Positions 1 through 11,274 of a stretch of DNA of 64,000 bases are shown in pieces. Source of the DNA: Artemisia argyi. Lineage: Eukaryota > Streptophyta > Magnoliopsida > Asterales > Asteraceae. The notes beneath the pieces are model-generated. The model searched no databases. It was not told the origin of the DNA and worked only from the letters and a program-made list of their open reading frames with translations. Location: assembly GCA_030686995.1 (NCBI GenBank), contig CM060691.1, positions 65,337,853-65,401,852 on the forward strand, read 5' to 3'. How positions within the stretch are numbered: position 1 is the stretch's first letter; the number at the start of each line of letters is the position of its first letter. A program made the translations under genes and the position numbers.

Positions 1-91
1 ATTTATTTTTTTGTTGGGACGACATCCCTTTCACAATGAAGTTACCCGCAAGATAGTTTGCAAAGTCGGCAAACCATGGGGTAATCGAGCC
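1..91 (-). pseudogene. Element 1 pol, linker after RNase H (partial)
   Basis: After the TGA at 92-94 the same frame stays open to base 1 and reads [16 protein letters not shown]. This kind of tryptophan/aspartate-rich linker lies between RNase H and the integrase zinc-binding domain in Athila-like polyproteins. The integrase itself is outside the window. Confidence 0.6.
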
Positions 92-1864
92 TCAACGAAA
101 TGAAACCACATTGAGGGTTTCGAAAGGAAATGTTTCATTTATTTCCTTTTTCTCGAAAGCATTTTGGTGAGGGTTTTCAAGACGGGAGAGATGATCAGCA
201 GCTAGGTTCTCAGCTCCTTTTTTATCACGAATAATGATATCAAATTCCTGAAGGAGGAGAACCCAACGGAGGAGTCTCAGCTTTGCATCTTGTTTTGCAA
301 ATAGATACTTCAAAGCCGAGTGATCCGTATACACTATGCTTTTGGTAAGAATCAAGTATGGCCGGAATTTTTCAAAAGCATACACCACAGCTAATAATTC
401 TTTTTCAGTGGTGGTGTAATGACTTTGAGCCTCTGTCATAGTCTTGCTGGCATAGTGTATAGGCTGAAAATGTTTTGTTTTGCGTTGCCCCAAGACTGCC
501 TCTATAGCATAATCACTAGCATCACACATGAGCTCGAAGGGCAAGTCCCAATCGGGGGCAACAAGAATCGGTGCCTCGGTAAGCCTTTTCTTTAATGTTT
601 CAAAGGCTTCGATGCACTCAGGGGAGAAGATAAAAGGAGCATCCTTCTCGAGGAGATGGGTCATAGGCCGGGCGATTTTAGAAAAATCTTGAATAAACCT
701 ACGATAGAAACCGGCGTGACCCAAAAAGCTCCTAACACCTTTCACAGTCTTGGGATGAGGCAATTTTGCAATGACGTCCACTTTGGCTCTGTCAACCTCA
801 ATCCCGTTCTTTGAAATTTTATGGCCAAGGACAATGCCCTCTTTGACCATAAAGTGACTCTTCTCCCAAATAATACATAACTTTGTGTCTTCACAATGTT
901 TTAGCATGCTGTCTAAATGGGAGAGACATGATTGGAACGAATCCCCAATGACCGAAAAATCGTCCATAAAGACCTCCATAGTTTTTCCGATCATGTCGGA
1001 AAAAATGGCCATCATACATCTTTGAAACGTGCCCGGAGCATTACATAAGCCAAATGGCATATGTTTATATGCGAAAGTTCCATAGGGGCACGTAAAAGTG
1101 GTCTTTTCTTGGTCTTGCGGGTCAATGGGAATCTGAAAATAACCCGAGAAACCATCGAGGAAGCAATAGTACTCATTCCCCGCTAATCTCTCGAGCATCT
1201 GATCCATAAAGGGCAGAGGAAAATGATCCTTACGGGTGGCGTCATTTAACTTACGATAGTCAATGCAGACACGCCATCCCGTAACCAAACGAGTTGGAAT
1301 CAACTCATTCTCCTCGTTTGTGACAACAGTAATGCCACCCTTTTTTGGAACACAATGAATTGGGCTGACCCAAGGACTGTCTGATATAGGGTAAATCAAT
1401 CCGGCATCAAGAAGCTTTAAAACCTCTTGTTTGATAACATCGTGAATTTTTGGATTTACCCTTCTTTGTTGTTGGACTGCAGGTTTGAAGTCATCCTCCA
1501 TTAAAATCTTGTGAGTATAAAACTCAGGGTCAATGCCCATGATGTCGGAGAGACGCCAAGCAATTGCTTGTTTATGAGACTTCAAAACCTTTATAAGAGC
1601 AGCCTTTTCCTCATCACTTAAGTCTTTAGCAATTATGACGGGTAATTTATCATCACCCTCCAGAAATGCATATTCAAGATGAGGTGGCAAGTCCTTAAGT
1701 TCAACCTCGGGGAATTCATCAGTTTTCTCAACATTTTTGACTTCCTCTTTATGAAGTGTTTGTGGTAGAACAGGAAGAGGAGAGGGATCTTCGTTTAACA
1801 ATTTTTCAAGCACGAGAATATCCCTCTCGAGGTCGATCTCTTGGTTATCGACTCCATCGGGAAT
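92..1864 (-). pseudogene. pol: Element 1 pol: reverse transcriptase and RNase H
   Basis: This part of the polyprotein copies element RNA into DNA inside the virus-like particle. In order it shows an N-terminal linker, the RT core with the entry segment '[12 protein letters not shown]', the '[10 protein letters not shown]' and '[14 protein letters not shown]' boxes, and the catalytic 'VFMDDFSV' box. The thumb/connection follows ('[12 protein letters not shown]', '[12 protein letters not shown]'), then the RNase H-like domain ('[14 protein letters not shown]', '[11 protein letters not shown]', '[10 protein letters not shown]'). The first in-frame start is a GTG at 1813, but the frame is open up to the TAG at 1865, so this is the middle of a polyprotein and not a gene with its own start. 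The frame closes with TGA at 92-94, in place of a sense codon. The catalytic aspartates are present. Confidence 0.92.
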
Positions 1865-3121
1865 CTAGTCACTTTTGAGGAACGCCTCCATTTCTTCTAA
1901 GATGAAGTCACTTCCCTTAAACGGAGTGAGGGAAGGAGAAGAATTGGCTATGATGGGATGAGAAGATTGAGTGAGGTTTTTACTCGAAGAATCATCAATG
2001 AAACCTAAAATCTCTTGAGCATACTCCTCAGCAGCAACATCGATGACATCAATTTGATTCACCGATTCACAATCATAATTGGAGGAGTATCTCGATGTTT
2101 GATTTAGGTTGAAGGTAATAGCTTCCGTCCCAACACGTAATGTGATCCCATGCTCAAATACATCGATAAGAGCTCGCCCAGTTCTGAGGAATCTCCTCCC
2201 AAGAATGAGAGGGACCCTAGAGTCGGCATCAAAGTCAACAATCACAAAATCTGCCGGAAAATAGAACTTTCCCACTTTAACAAATACGTCCTCGGAAACA
2301 CCAAGAGGACGAGAAATTGAACGATCGGCAAGCTCTAAAGTCATGCACGTGGGAGTGAGTTCGGGAAGAGAGAGTTTCTTCCACACAGAATATGGCATCA
2401 GGTTAATGCTAGCACCTAAATCAGCTAAGGCGAAGCATTCAACCATACCCGGGAAAGTACAAGGAATGAGAAATATCCCGGGGTCTCCAAGCTTTTCAGG
2501 AAGCTTTTTCAAGAGAACTGCTGAGCAGTGCTCATTCAGAGGAGTTCTTGCCATCTCAAAGAGTTTTTCTTTATTACTCAACAGATTTTTGATTGTCGAT
2601 GCAAACTTGGGCATCAAGAGAATAGCATCCGCGAAACTAATATCAAAGTGCAAATCTTGGAAGATTTGGAAAAATTTATCCATTTGGTGATTAGCTTTTT
2701 CTCGGAGCTTTTGTTCATTGAGACTTGATGTATAAGGAATAGAAGTTTTGGATTTTGGGTTATCCCCTGGAGTTTCTGGTGGTTCAAAGACAACTCCAGG
2801 CTTACATCTAATTTCAGGATTAACCTGAGGTTGGACGTGTGCTGTACTTCGTGGGCTAGGAGTTTGCACCTTGTCCTTTGTCACCTCAGGCTCACGATCC
2901 ACTACCTTTGGAGGAGAAGGAGAAGAGGTAGTAGGAATCGCGGGTTCATCATATGAAGCACCACTTCGTGTTGTGATCGCCTTAGCATCGCCCCTCGGGT
3001 TAGCGATCGTGTTGCTCGGTAAAGTAGTACCTGAGCCCGAGGGTCGATCATTTAAAGACTTCTTGATGTCAGAAATCTGGCTGACCAGCAACTTGTTCAA
3101 CTCTTCTTGGGACTTCATGAA
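1865..3121 (-). pseudogene. Element 1: gag tail and retropepsin-like protease
   Basis: This open frame of about 417 codons lies between TAA at 3122-3124 and TAG at 1865-1867. The N-terminal half is a Ser/Pro/Thr-rich linker. A conserved helical segment follows ('MDKFFQIFQDLHFDISFADA', 'MPKFASTIKNLLSNKEKL'), typical of the segment before the Athila protease. The protease domain covers roughly residues 210-330: 'FALADLGASINLMPYSV' carries the catalytic Asp in a D-L-G-A form, and 'PLILGRRFLRTGRALIDV' is the second conserved strand. The protease would cut the Gag-Pol precursor. The acidic tail leads in frame to the RT segment across the TAG, so the stop is probably decay and not a design feature. 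Confidence 0.88.
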
Positions 3122-4039
3122 TTACTTTAACAACTCATCAGATGAAGGCCCGGTTAGAACAATGGCTTGATTCGGATTAGGAATATTTGGAGCTCGATTG
3201 TTCGGGTTGGGGCCTTGATTGAAATTTCCTTGGTTTTGATGATTGTTTCCATGAAAGTTCCCGGGGTTGAAATTACCCTGACCTTGGTTCCGGTTAAAGT
3301 TTCCTTGATTTTGGTGTTGGAAACCTTGATTTTGGAAACTTTGGTTTTGATTTTGGAAACCGTGTCTCTGATTGAAGTTACCATGGTTTTGATAACCTTG
3401 GTTCACTCTATTTTGGTTTTGGCCACGGTTTTGGACATTTTGGTTTTGATTAAAACTGGGAGGTCCAGGATAATGGTGAGGACGATAATTCGGGTCCATA
3501 GGAGGGCGGTATTGATTGCCTCCTTGATTTTGGGACCCGACAACAGCATTAGCTTAATATGGAGTACCATCAGTAGCTGTGCAATTGTAGTAGGCATGCG
3601 GCCCACCACAAGTTACACAGACTTCCACTTTTTTAATCTCAGCAGGGGGAGGATGTTGTGGAAATGAAACTTTCTTTGTTTGGGCGAGAACCAAAGCATG
3701 GATCGCTTCAGTGAGCTTGTCAATCTTAGCCTCCGTGCTAGATTGACCCATAGAAGATGAAGAAGAAGGACCCGCATTAATTTGAGAAACAATCGGTTTG
3801 CTTCGTGTAGAGCGGACCTTAGACTTGTTTTCTATGATTTGCAAAGCTTCTTTTGTGGTTCTACTCAAAAAATTACCTCCCGCGGAGGCATTGAGAGAAT
3901 CCTGATCAGCTTGGCTCACGCCATTGTAGAAAGTATCGAGTTGCATCAACTCAGAGAAACCATGATGTGGACACTTGCGGAGTAATTCTTTGAAACGATC
4001 CCACGCTTCACCAAAAGATTCATCATATTTCTGAGTGAA
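3122..4039 (-). pseudogene. gag: Element 1 gag, 3' part: capsid end, CCHC knuckle, Q/N-rich tail
   Basis: This is the continuation of gag on the left side of Element A. It opens with the end of the retrotransposon Gag domain ('ESFGEAWDRFKELLRKCPHH' in frame), then a linker and a zinc knuckle 'CVTCGGPHAYYNC' (C-x2-C-x3-H-x4-C) that would bind element RNA. A TAA at 3554-3556 follows. Beyond it the frame continues into about 125 residues made almost only of N, Q, G, F and P, with repeats such as 'NQNQ' and 'GNFN', ending at the TAA at 3122-3124. The first stop falls just after the knuckle, so a product ending there would lack the low-complexity tail and all enzymes. The upstream part is at 11481-12013. 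Confidence 0.9.
4035..4039. repeat. Left target-site duplication of Element A (GTGAA)
   Basis: GTGAA lies immediately before the TGATG LTR end and recurs right after the CATCA end at 11481-11485. Removing Element A and one copy rejoins the gag frame of Element 1, which proves the insertion site. Confidence 0.95.
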
Positions 4040-5182
4040 TGATGCGTGGGAATCGCAACAGGCTTTACCTCTCGAGGGATCTCGAGAAGCTTACAACCCC
4101 CACCAGGCAGTGTACCTGATCGTTGTAGTATAGTATAGTGACAAGTACCGGGGGATTGATCGTTCAGCTTAGGAATAGTGTCGCTAGGATTAGAAAGCCT
4201 AAATACTAGTTCTAAAGGTGAGGGATGATTATTTTTGTATTTTTATATTTTTTTTTGAAAGCAAGTAAAATCTCGGGTTTTGGAAGAGTGGGCGGAATTA
4301 GTTGTTATTCAACTAACCCAAAACTAAGATGCAATCAAAATAAAATACTAAAAATGAAATTAAACTAATTTATACTAAAGTTGTGAGCAGTAATTGGAGA
4401 AAATGTGTTTACTTAGACTTCACTACTCCCTAGATATCTTTTACACGTTAATTACTTGTTATAATTGCATGGATGACGGATCGTATTCCTTAATACCATT
4501 CATGGGGTGGCATACATAACTCCCCAATTCTATGAGCTCTTATCTCCTCCTACACCATGCCCAGCACAACTATAGGGATTGTAAACAGTGGCTCATGCAT
4601 TAAATACAACCAATAAAAACCTGTAAAGTTACACCAAAATTGTCTTTAGGGTTTCTCCCAAAACTTCTCTCTCAATGTGAAAAACTAGAAAACTATATAT
4701 AGGAAAATAGGGATGACGGCGTCAAGAACAAAGGTGTGACGCCGTCATCTCGCCGCCAAATACTTCCTCGGACGGCCTTGATCTACTTCTGACGCCGTCA
4801 AGGCCTAGGCCGTCACACAAATTACTCTTGACGCCCTGTGTGTGACGCCGTCATCAACTACGGATTTTAATTCTTGTGGTTTTGACGCCGTCAGGAAAAC
4901 TCTTGACGCCTTCATGAACTCTCGGATTTTATTATTGAGGTTTGACGCCGTCAGGAAATTACTCTTGACGCCGTCACCTACTGTTCCCAGCATGGAAAAT
5001 TGAGACTTTGCCGTTTTCTTCACTTTTATGCTCCAAAAACGTCCAAAATGGCTTCTTTTCCGGAATTCACTCTCCAAGTACCTAAAATCACAAAAGGAAC
5101 GATTTAGGGCAATATTTAATCAAATAAATTCGGATTCGGGCTTAAATGACCCCCTAAAAACGGATCATTTTTCGCCTCATCA
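4040..5182 (-). repeat. Element A 3' LTR (internally deleted)
   Basis: This LTR is 1143 bp, against 1448 bp for the partner LTR at 10033-11480. The missing stretch of about 305 bp corresponds to the block from 'cctagtacgcctcgg' to 'gaacccttgaaa' in the partner, and Element B's right LTR also has it, so this copy lost it. It carries the TGACGCCGTCA array (about 4712-4977) and the CTATATATAG TATA region (about 4693-4702). Confidence 0.93.
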
Positions 5183-5731
5183 TATACCCTTACACTTGAG
5201 ATTTGCTTGTCCTCAAGCAAATGCGCTTTTATTCTACTCAAAAGACAAGTTAGGGGTCATTTAACCCTAATATAAAAGTAATTACAACAAATAATCGTTC
5301 CACTAAAGACCAAAGACAAGCACGAAGGTCATACACAAGCACTTCACAAATAGTGTTTAGATACTCACATCTCTCGGGTGTAATAAAGTGTAAATTACAA
5401 TATGGAAACGGAAGATATCTCTCACTACCTGTCATAGCAAAATAGATTACCATAGGCTTGGGAAAGGATCAAACCTCCACCACATGGCGTAAGCACCTAG
5501 GATAAACTATCAAAGAGGTCTTTTAAAGGGTTGTAACGTTAGGTATAGGGATATGAATTACACGGTTTTGTTGGATAAAGGAAGTTTTACTGGTGGCGAG
5601 TTAACAATCTTAGTTAATTACATGTACAATATGGCGTTGCTAAGCCAAGACTAGACTCGACTTAAGCTAATAAATGAAAAATAACAAAAACATAAAATGA
5701 ACATAGAATAAAAAGGGAAGGTAGTCCGTAT

Positions 5732-5779
<48 letters not shown>

Positions 5780-7620
5780 ATACACTCTTACCCTACTATC
5801 CAAAATAATACATCATAGGGGATGAGAATTCCCCTTACACTTGAATCTTTACATACTTTACATTAAACTAATCTAATGACTCGAATTAAGAAAATCAAAA
5901 CACTTGGAGCACTTTTAAGATTAACGCACATATGGGGGTAATAAATGATGTTCTTCCCCATTACTCCATAAATAAGTACTTTACCCATGAGTCCCAAAAC
6001 AATATGTACAATGATATGACTCGACTTAGCAACCATGTAATCAATTAGATAGTTAACTTAGGGTTTAACAAATAACAATAATGCACAAAAAATGAGTGCA
6101 TACACAGAAGGCTAAGGCGATTTGGTTGTACATTTAAGTGGGGTGTAACAAATTCTTCCTTTAAGTAAAATGCTTAAAGTTAGAAATGAAAAGATAGGCT
6201 CGGAGGGGTGTACTAGGGGTATCGTGTACTAAAAATGAGTACAACGCTAAGGGTGTGGGAAAAATTAGTTGACTTAATTAGCCAAGTAATATGACTTAAA
6301 TGGTCAAGTAATTATGATACGGGTTTAACACAAGGGTGATCCTAATGCCTCTTATCATGTAGTAAATCCTACCACACGAATGTAGTCTCACTAGCGGTCT
6401 CGGAATGCATCACTAACGCAAGTTCTAGAATCTAAATGCTACCGGCACACTCATAAGCACTAATAGTAAATGCTTTTCCTATCAAATCTAAAGGCGAACC
6501 TCACATATTTGGGTGGAAAATTTTTCTGAATATATGGTTATGTGCTAGTCATACAATCTCCTATCCATGAGACGTTTGCTATGGCTAAAGTTTCACTCCT
6601 AAATGTTGTAAAAAATTTTAAATTTGGCGCTAAAATTGCACTAACAAGTATTTCTCATAGTTTTATTACACATCTACCATTAAACAAAACAAACTCAAGC
6701 GAAAGTGCATATGTAAGGTATCATCTTTTTACCCTCCCCTTACACTTAAGATGAACATTGTCCCCAATGTTCAAGTAAAGAATGTAAAAGTGAAAAAGTA
6801 AAGAGAATGAAATCAAGTACTCCCCTGATTCGCTCGGTATGGATTATAGGTTGGCCAGATTAGATCTTCCTCCAAGAAAATGAACAATCAAAGCTTCCCT
6901 TCCAGAATATAAATCATCTCCTTATCGAACATAACCTGTAAATCCTGACAAAAATAGACAAGACAACCTCGCGTAAAATCGGCGGCATCCTATATAAGTT
7001 ACTAAATCCTAGAAAACAAAGTAAGATATAATGCTTGTGGAATGAAGTTTGCAGATCTCCTGGAGATTATAAAACTTAATAATTCACAAAAAACCATAAG
7101 ACTCCGTTAGAAAAACAAAACCGGTAAAATTTCCAGATTTTAACTCATGACGCCGTCAAGAGTAAACCTCTGACGCCGTCAGAATGGACCTGCAGAAATT
7201 CTTATGTTAAGTTTCCGGAAAATTTCTGGAAAAACTTGTTCCTACTTCCTGGAAAATCCTGCAAAACTTCATTATGACTCAATACAAGCATTTGACTCTA
7301 ACAAATACGAATATACATGTTCATTTAATATCGTGGAGAATCATGATCGGTTTGTTTCTTAAAAACATATTTGGGGTTTCCCCTTACACTTATCTTTTGC
7401 AAAAATACTTCTAGGTGGAGTTAAGACTAGGCCAAACAACAAAGTAAAGTATTTCCACTTATTTAGTTTAGAAACATGATCTACCAACAATAAAAATAAA
7501 GCATGCATACGGAAGCAAATAACAATCAAACAAATAAAATCACACAAAACATGGGTTGCCTCCCAAGAAGCGCTTTTCTTTATTTACGAGTCTTGTAGCT
7601 AGACTCAAGGTCATGGGTTA
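5183..7620 (-). other. Element A non-coding 3' region
   Basis: No credible ORF is present on the sense strand. The region matches 23291-25680 of Element B closely. It holds four copies of a motif that reads AAGTGTAAGGG on the element's sense strand (around 5187, 5833, 6738 and 7381). The one at 5187 is next to the 3' LTR, where the polypurine tract belongs. A 45-base poly-T is at 5733-5777, and two TGACGCCGTCA copies are near 7150 and 7172. Short ORFs shared with Element B (5250-5453, 6542-6754) are explained by sequence identity of the copies and are not called as genes. Confidence 0.7.
5733..5777. repeat. Poly-T tract (45 bases)
   Basis: Uninterrupted run of T in the non-coding part of Element A. 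The matching place in Element B (about 23784-23859) is T-rich but broken by C, G and A, so the run length is unstable between copies. Confidence 0.9.
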
Positions 7621-8658
7621 CTAGGTGATCTCATCATTGGTTCCACTCTCTAGGTCGTCTTCTAAACCAGTTTTGTATTCCGGACCTAGTTGCAAGAACT
7701 CTTTGTAGAAACCAAGCATCCTATTTCTAACATACTATATTCCTCTACGTCTATCCTCCTCATTCCTATAATAAGCCGCTTGCTTGTGTTCTTTTTCGAA
7801 ATTAGAGAGAAGGCGGTATTGCTCAATCTTGTGGGGCATTTGATAGGCAACCTCATCGTTCTCTTCCTTAAATCTAACTATCCCTAAAGTTGGATCATAA
7901 CTCATCCTAGTGGCCTCAACAAATGGTTTTTCGAATACTATTTGGCTTAGGCAAGCATCTATCACCGGACGAATGTCTTCCACTATCATAAAATCGATCT
8001 CATAGGTAAGATTCCCTATAATCACATGTAATCCCTTCACTCTTCCTGCAAAATAACTTATCAGATTCTTACCGGGCATCATCCTAAAATTGAGTTGCTT
8101 CTTCATCACCCAATTGTAATAAGTCCTAGTCATGATGTTCACGGGGGATCTAAGGTCGATGTAAGCTTTCCATATATGCATGTGCCCGATATTGCATGGG
8201 ATGTTAATATTAGAGGGGTCTCCTATTTTGATAAGGGGGTCGCCAAAGATATATGTTCTATCGAGACTATCGAATAAATCCTTATGGTATTCCTGTTCTT
8301 CCTTGGTTGGCAACTTATCAAAGTATTCTTCTATAGGTTCTACCTCCTCTAATTCCTCATCCTTATTAACCTCAACTTCCCTACTCTCATCTTTACTATC
8401 GGCTTTTACTCTAACTTCATCCTTGTCACTCTCCTCTATCTCCTTATCTATCGGCTTAATGGTGACAACATTGACAAAGTGGACATGTTTGGATGATGAG
8501 GGGTCCTTAATTTGGATTCCACTATTGGTGTCCCTAGTGTCCTTCCTAGGTGTGATTAATGCTTGGTTGTTAAGGGCTTTCAACAAGTTGTCAATCTTGT
8601 TGGTCATCTCCGTTTGTTGTTGGTTGAATTCGGTTTCAAACCTAACTATGCGGGCTTC
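7621..8658 (-). pseudogene. Element A: protease-like domain protein (C-terminal half of gag-pro)
   Basis: This is a continuation of the gag frame after the TAA at 8659-8661. An acidic, Lys/Glu-rich linker ('EESDKDEVRVKADSKDESRE') is followed by a retropepsin-like fold segment: 'IPCNIGHMHIWKAYIDLRS', 'PVNIMTRTYYNWV', 'VIIGNLTYEIDFMIVED' and 'CLSQIVFEKPFVEATR'. The catalytic D-T/S-G is replaced by D-L-R-S, so protease activity is doubtful. A TAG at 7732-7734 interrupts the frame. Beyond it the reading resumes (MLGFYKEFLQLGPEYKTGLED...) to a natural TAG at 7621-7623. I recall this type of sequence from Asteraceae annotations under misleading kinase-like names, and it is a retroelement protein. 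Confidence 0.75.
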
Positions 8659-9858
8659 TTAAGATGCCATGAACTTTGACATCAATCCTTCAAGATTGTT
8701 GGTACTACCATAGTTGTTAGAAGAATTTTTGTTGAAAGTACGGTTGGATGGGGGACCGTTTGGTTGGTAACGATTAGGCGGATTGGAAGAATTGGGTTGA
8801 TTTTGTTTCCACCTAAGGTTTGGGTGATTTTTCCATGAGGGGTTGTATGAATCACCGTAAGTGTTTGGCTCGGGCTTGAAAGTGTACCACTTATCTCCCG
8901 CTTCGTCGGTGCGCGTGGATGTGTAGTCCGCAAAAGCTGTTCCGGGGAGTTCCACACAATCACGAGTGTCATGGGGACCACTACATAATTCGCATGAAGA
9001 AGTGATTTTGTTCACTTGGCTTGAAGGCTTAGGAGCATCGTAAGATTTCAGGAGAAACTTGACTTGGTCCTCAAGTTCCATGATCCTACGGTCGGGAGTG
9101 CTAGAATTGTTCGAAGGCAAAGATATTGCCTTGACCGTTTTGTTCAAATCACGGGGATCATTCCAACTTTCGTTGTCATAGAGAGCAAGATCTTCTATGA
9201 GTTCCCATGATTGTTCCGCACTAAGATCACGTAGCTTACCACCGGCCGATTGGTCAATGGCTCGCCTCGTGGAGATGTCGATATGGTCATAAAAAATTTG
9301 GACTTGGAGCCAAAGATCTATGCCATGATGAGGGACTTTTTGGAGTAAGCCCTTGAAACGAGTCCATGCTTCATAAAGAGATTCATTTTGACGTTGTTGG
9401 AACATCAAGATGTCATTCCTAAGCTTAGTAGTTCTCCCCGGTGGGAAAAATTGAGCAAGTAAACGAGTGGTGAGATCATCCCATGTGGTGATGGATCCCG
9501 CGGGTAAACGCTCAAGCCATTGACTAGCTTGATCCCGTAGAGAGAATTGGAATAGGCGTAAACGGGTAGTCTCTCTAGTTTCAACATCTAGGTCTATGGA
9601 ATCTACGATTTTGAGGAAGTCCTTAAGATGTTGGTTTGGATCTTCGGAACGAAGTCCATGGAATGCACATCCGCTTTGCACCAACCGGATTGTGTCGGAT
9701 CGCAAGGGGGTCACATTGGCTCCGGTGAGCTCAATGGTGTTTCGGTAGCCTTGGTGGCTAGGTCGGGAATACTCTCCTAAGGTTTGGGGCCTAAGGGGTT
9801 CTAGTGGTGGGTTTTGTTGTGGTGGGATGACGGGTTCAAAGATGTTACCACCTTCCAT
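8659..9858 (-). pseudogene. gag: Element A gag
   Basis: 399 codons from ATG at 9858. The retrotransposon Gag (capsid) domain is at about residues 45-215: 'LRLFQFSLRDQASQWLERLP', 'TWDDLTTRLLAQFFPPGRTT', 'LRNDILMFQQRQNESLYEAW' and 'RFKGLLQKVPHHGI'. A zinc knuckle 'CELCSGPHDTRDC' (C-x2-C-x3-H-x4-C) comes near residue 290, then an N/P-rich tail. The domain order is that of a structural Gag that packages RNA. The frame ends at TAA 8659-8661 but stays open beyond it into the protease-like part, so the original product was a Gag-Pro fusion with this stop acquired later, or a suppressible stop. The start follows the PBS by about 150 bases, as expected. Confidence 0.9.
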
Positions 9859-10008
9859 GATGTCGGATGGTAAGGAGTTACGAACAAAGGCACAAAGAAA
9901 AAAGATAGACTAAAGAAAACCTAAAAATAAAAAAATAAAATCTTACTAGAAAGGAATCTAGCAAGTAGACCTAATAAAAAGAAATCCTAACCTAGACAAT
10001 AACTATTT

Positions 10009-10026
10009 CCCCGGGCTGCGGCGCCA
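10009..10026 (-). other. Element A primer-binding site (tRNA-Asp type)
   Basis: On the minus strand the sequence just inside the 5' LTR reads TGGCGCCGCAGCCCGGGG. It begins with the universal TGG (complement of tRNA CCA) and matches most of the complement of a plant tRNA-Asp 3' end. It is separated from the LTR end (10033) by a few bases. Confidence 0.8.
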
Positions 10027-10891
10027 AAAACTTGATGCGTGGGAATCGCAACAGGCTTTACCTCTCGAGGGATCTCGAGAAGCTTACAACCCCCACCAGG
10101 CAGTGTACCTGATCGTTGTAGTATAGTATAGTGACAAGTATCGGGGGATTGATCGTTCAGCTTAGGAATAGTGTCGCTAGGATTAGAAAGCCTAAATACT
10201 AGTTCTAAAGGTGAGGGATGATTATTTTTGTATTTTTATATTTTTTTTGAAAGCAAGTAAAATCTCGGGTTTTGGAAGAGTGGGCGGAATTAGTTGCTAT
10301 TCAACTAACCCAAAACTAAGATGCAATCAAAATAAAACACTAAAAATGAAATTAAACTAATTTATACTAAAGTTGTGAGCAGTAATTGGAGAAAATGTGT
10401 TTACTTAGACTTCACTACTCCCTAGATATCTTTTACACGTTAATTACTTGTTATAATTGCATGGATGACGGATCGTATTCCTTAATACCATTAATGGGGT
10501 GGCATACATAACTCCCCAATTCTATGAGCTCTTATCTCCTCCTACACCATGCCCAGCACAACTATAGGGATTGTAAACAGTGGCTCATGCATTAAATACA
10601 ACCAATAAAGACCTAGTACGCCTCGGTTCATGTTTCTTAAGACGTTCAAGCATGTTACCATTTGGAGATCTGCCAGTTTTCTTAAGCCTAACATATAAAT
10701 CATTCATCCAAGACAAGAATAAACAAGTAATCAACACATAATCAATATCTAGGTTTCATTAGATCTAAGCAAACACAAAAGAGATCTAGCCTAGCATGAT
10801 AGAATTAAGACAAGAACATGATATAGACAACCAACACATAGACATATTGATTGAATTAGAAGAACACTTATCTTAATTAATCATGCAAGGT

Positions 10892-10915
10892 ATCAAGGGG
10901 TTGGAACCCTTGAAA
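10892..10915 (-). other. Short hairpin in A/B-family LTRs
   Basis: Arms TCAAGGG(G)TT and AACCCTTGA with a 2-base loop. In both Element B LTRs the arms are TCAAGGGCT and AGCCCTTGA with loop AAG. The pairing is kept although the bases changed. The hairpin lies about 90 bases downstream of the TATA box, so it would be near the 5' end of the transcript and again near its 3' end. Confidence 0.55.
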
Positions 10916-10991
10916 AACCTGTAAAGTTACACCAAAATCGTCTTTAGGGTTTCTCCCAAAACTTCTCTCTCAATGTGAAAAACTAGAAAAC

Positions 10992-11274
10992 TATATATAG
11001 GAAAATAGGGATGACGGCGTCAAGAACAAAGGTGTGACGCCGTCATCTCGCCGCCAAATACTTCCTCGGACGGCCTTGATCTACTTCTGACGCCGTCAAG
11101 GCCTAGGCCGTCACACAAATTACTCTTGACGCCCTGTGTGTGACGCCGTCATCAACTACGGATTTTAATTCTTGGGGTTTTGACGCCGTCAGGAAAACTC
11201 TTGACGCCTTCATGAACTCTCGGATTTTATTATTGAGGTTTGACGCCGTTAGGAAATTACTCTTGACGCCGTCA
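10992..11274 (-). promoter_or_regulatory. Element A LTR promoter: TGACGCCGTCA array plus TATA box
   Basis: Between 11012 and 11274 there are about nine exact or one-off copies of TGACGCCGTCA (either strand reads TGACG). Directly downstream in the transcribed sense is CTATATATAG at 10991-11000. TGACG is the core of as-1-type sites bound by TGA bZIP factors. Each copy holds it on both strands, though the half-sites overlap differently from a classic TGACGTCA. The same arrangement is in the left LTR and in both LTRs of Element B. That this is the element's promoter is an inference from position. Confidence 0.65.

Noticed and set aside
2343..3667. Plus-strand ORFs opposite the gag and protease of Element 1
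   Set aside because: They are shadows of the minus-strand coding frame, with compositions dictated by the Q/N-rich repeats on the other strand.
5250..6754. Small ORFs shared between Elements A and B (67 and 70 codons)
   Set aside because: The DNA copies are nearly identical and one ORF diverges by frameshift. Shared opening is expected without selection.
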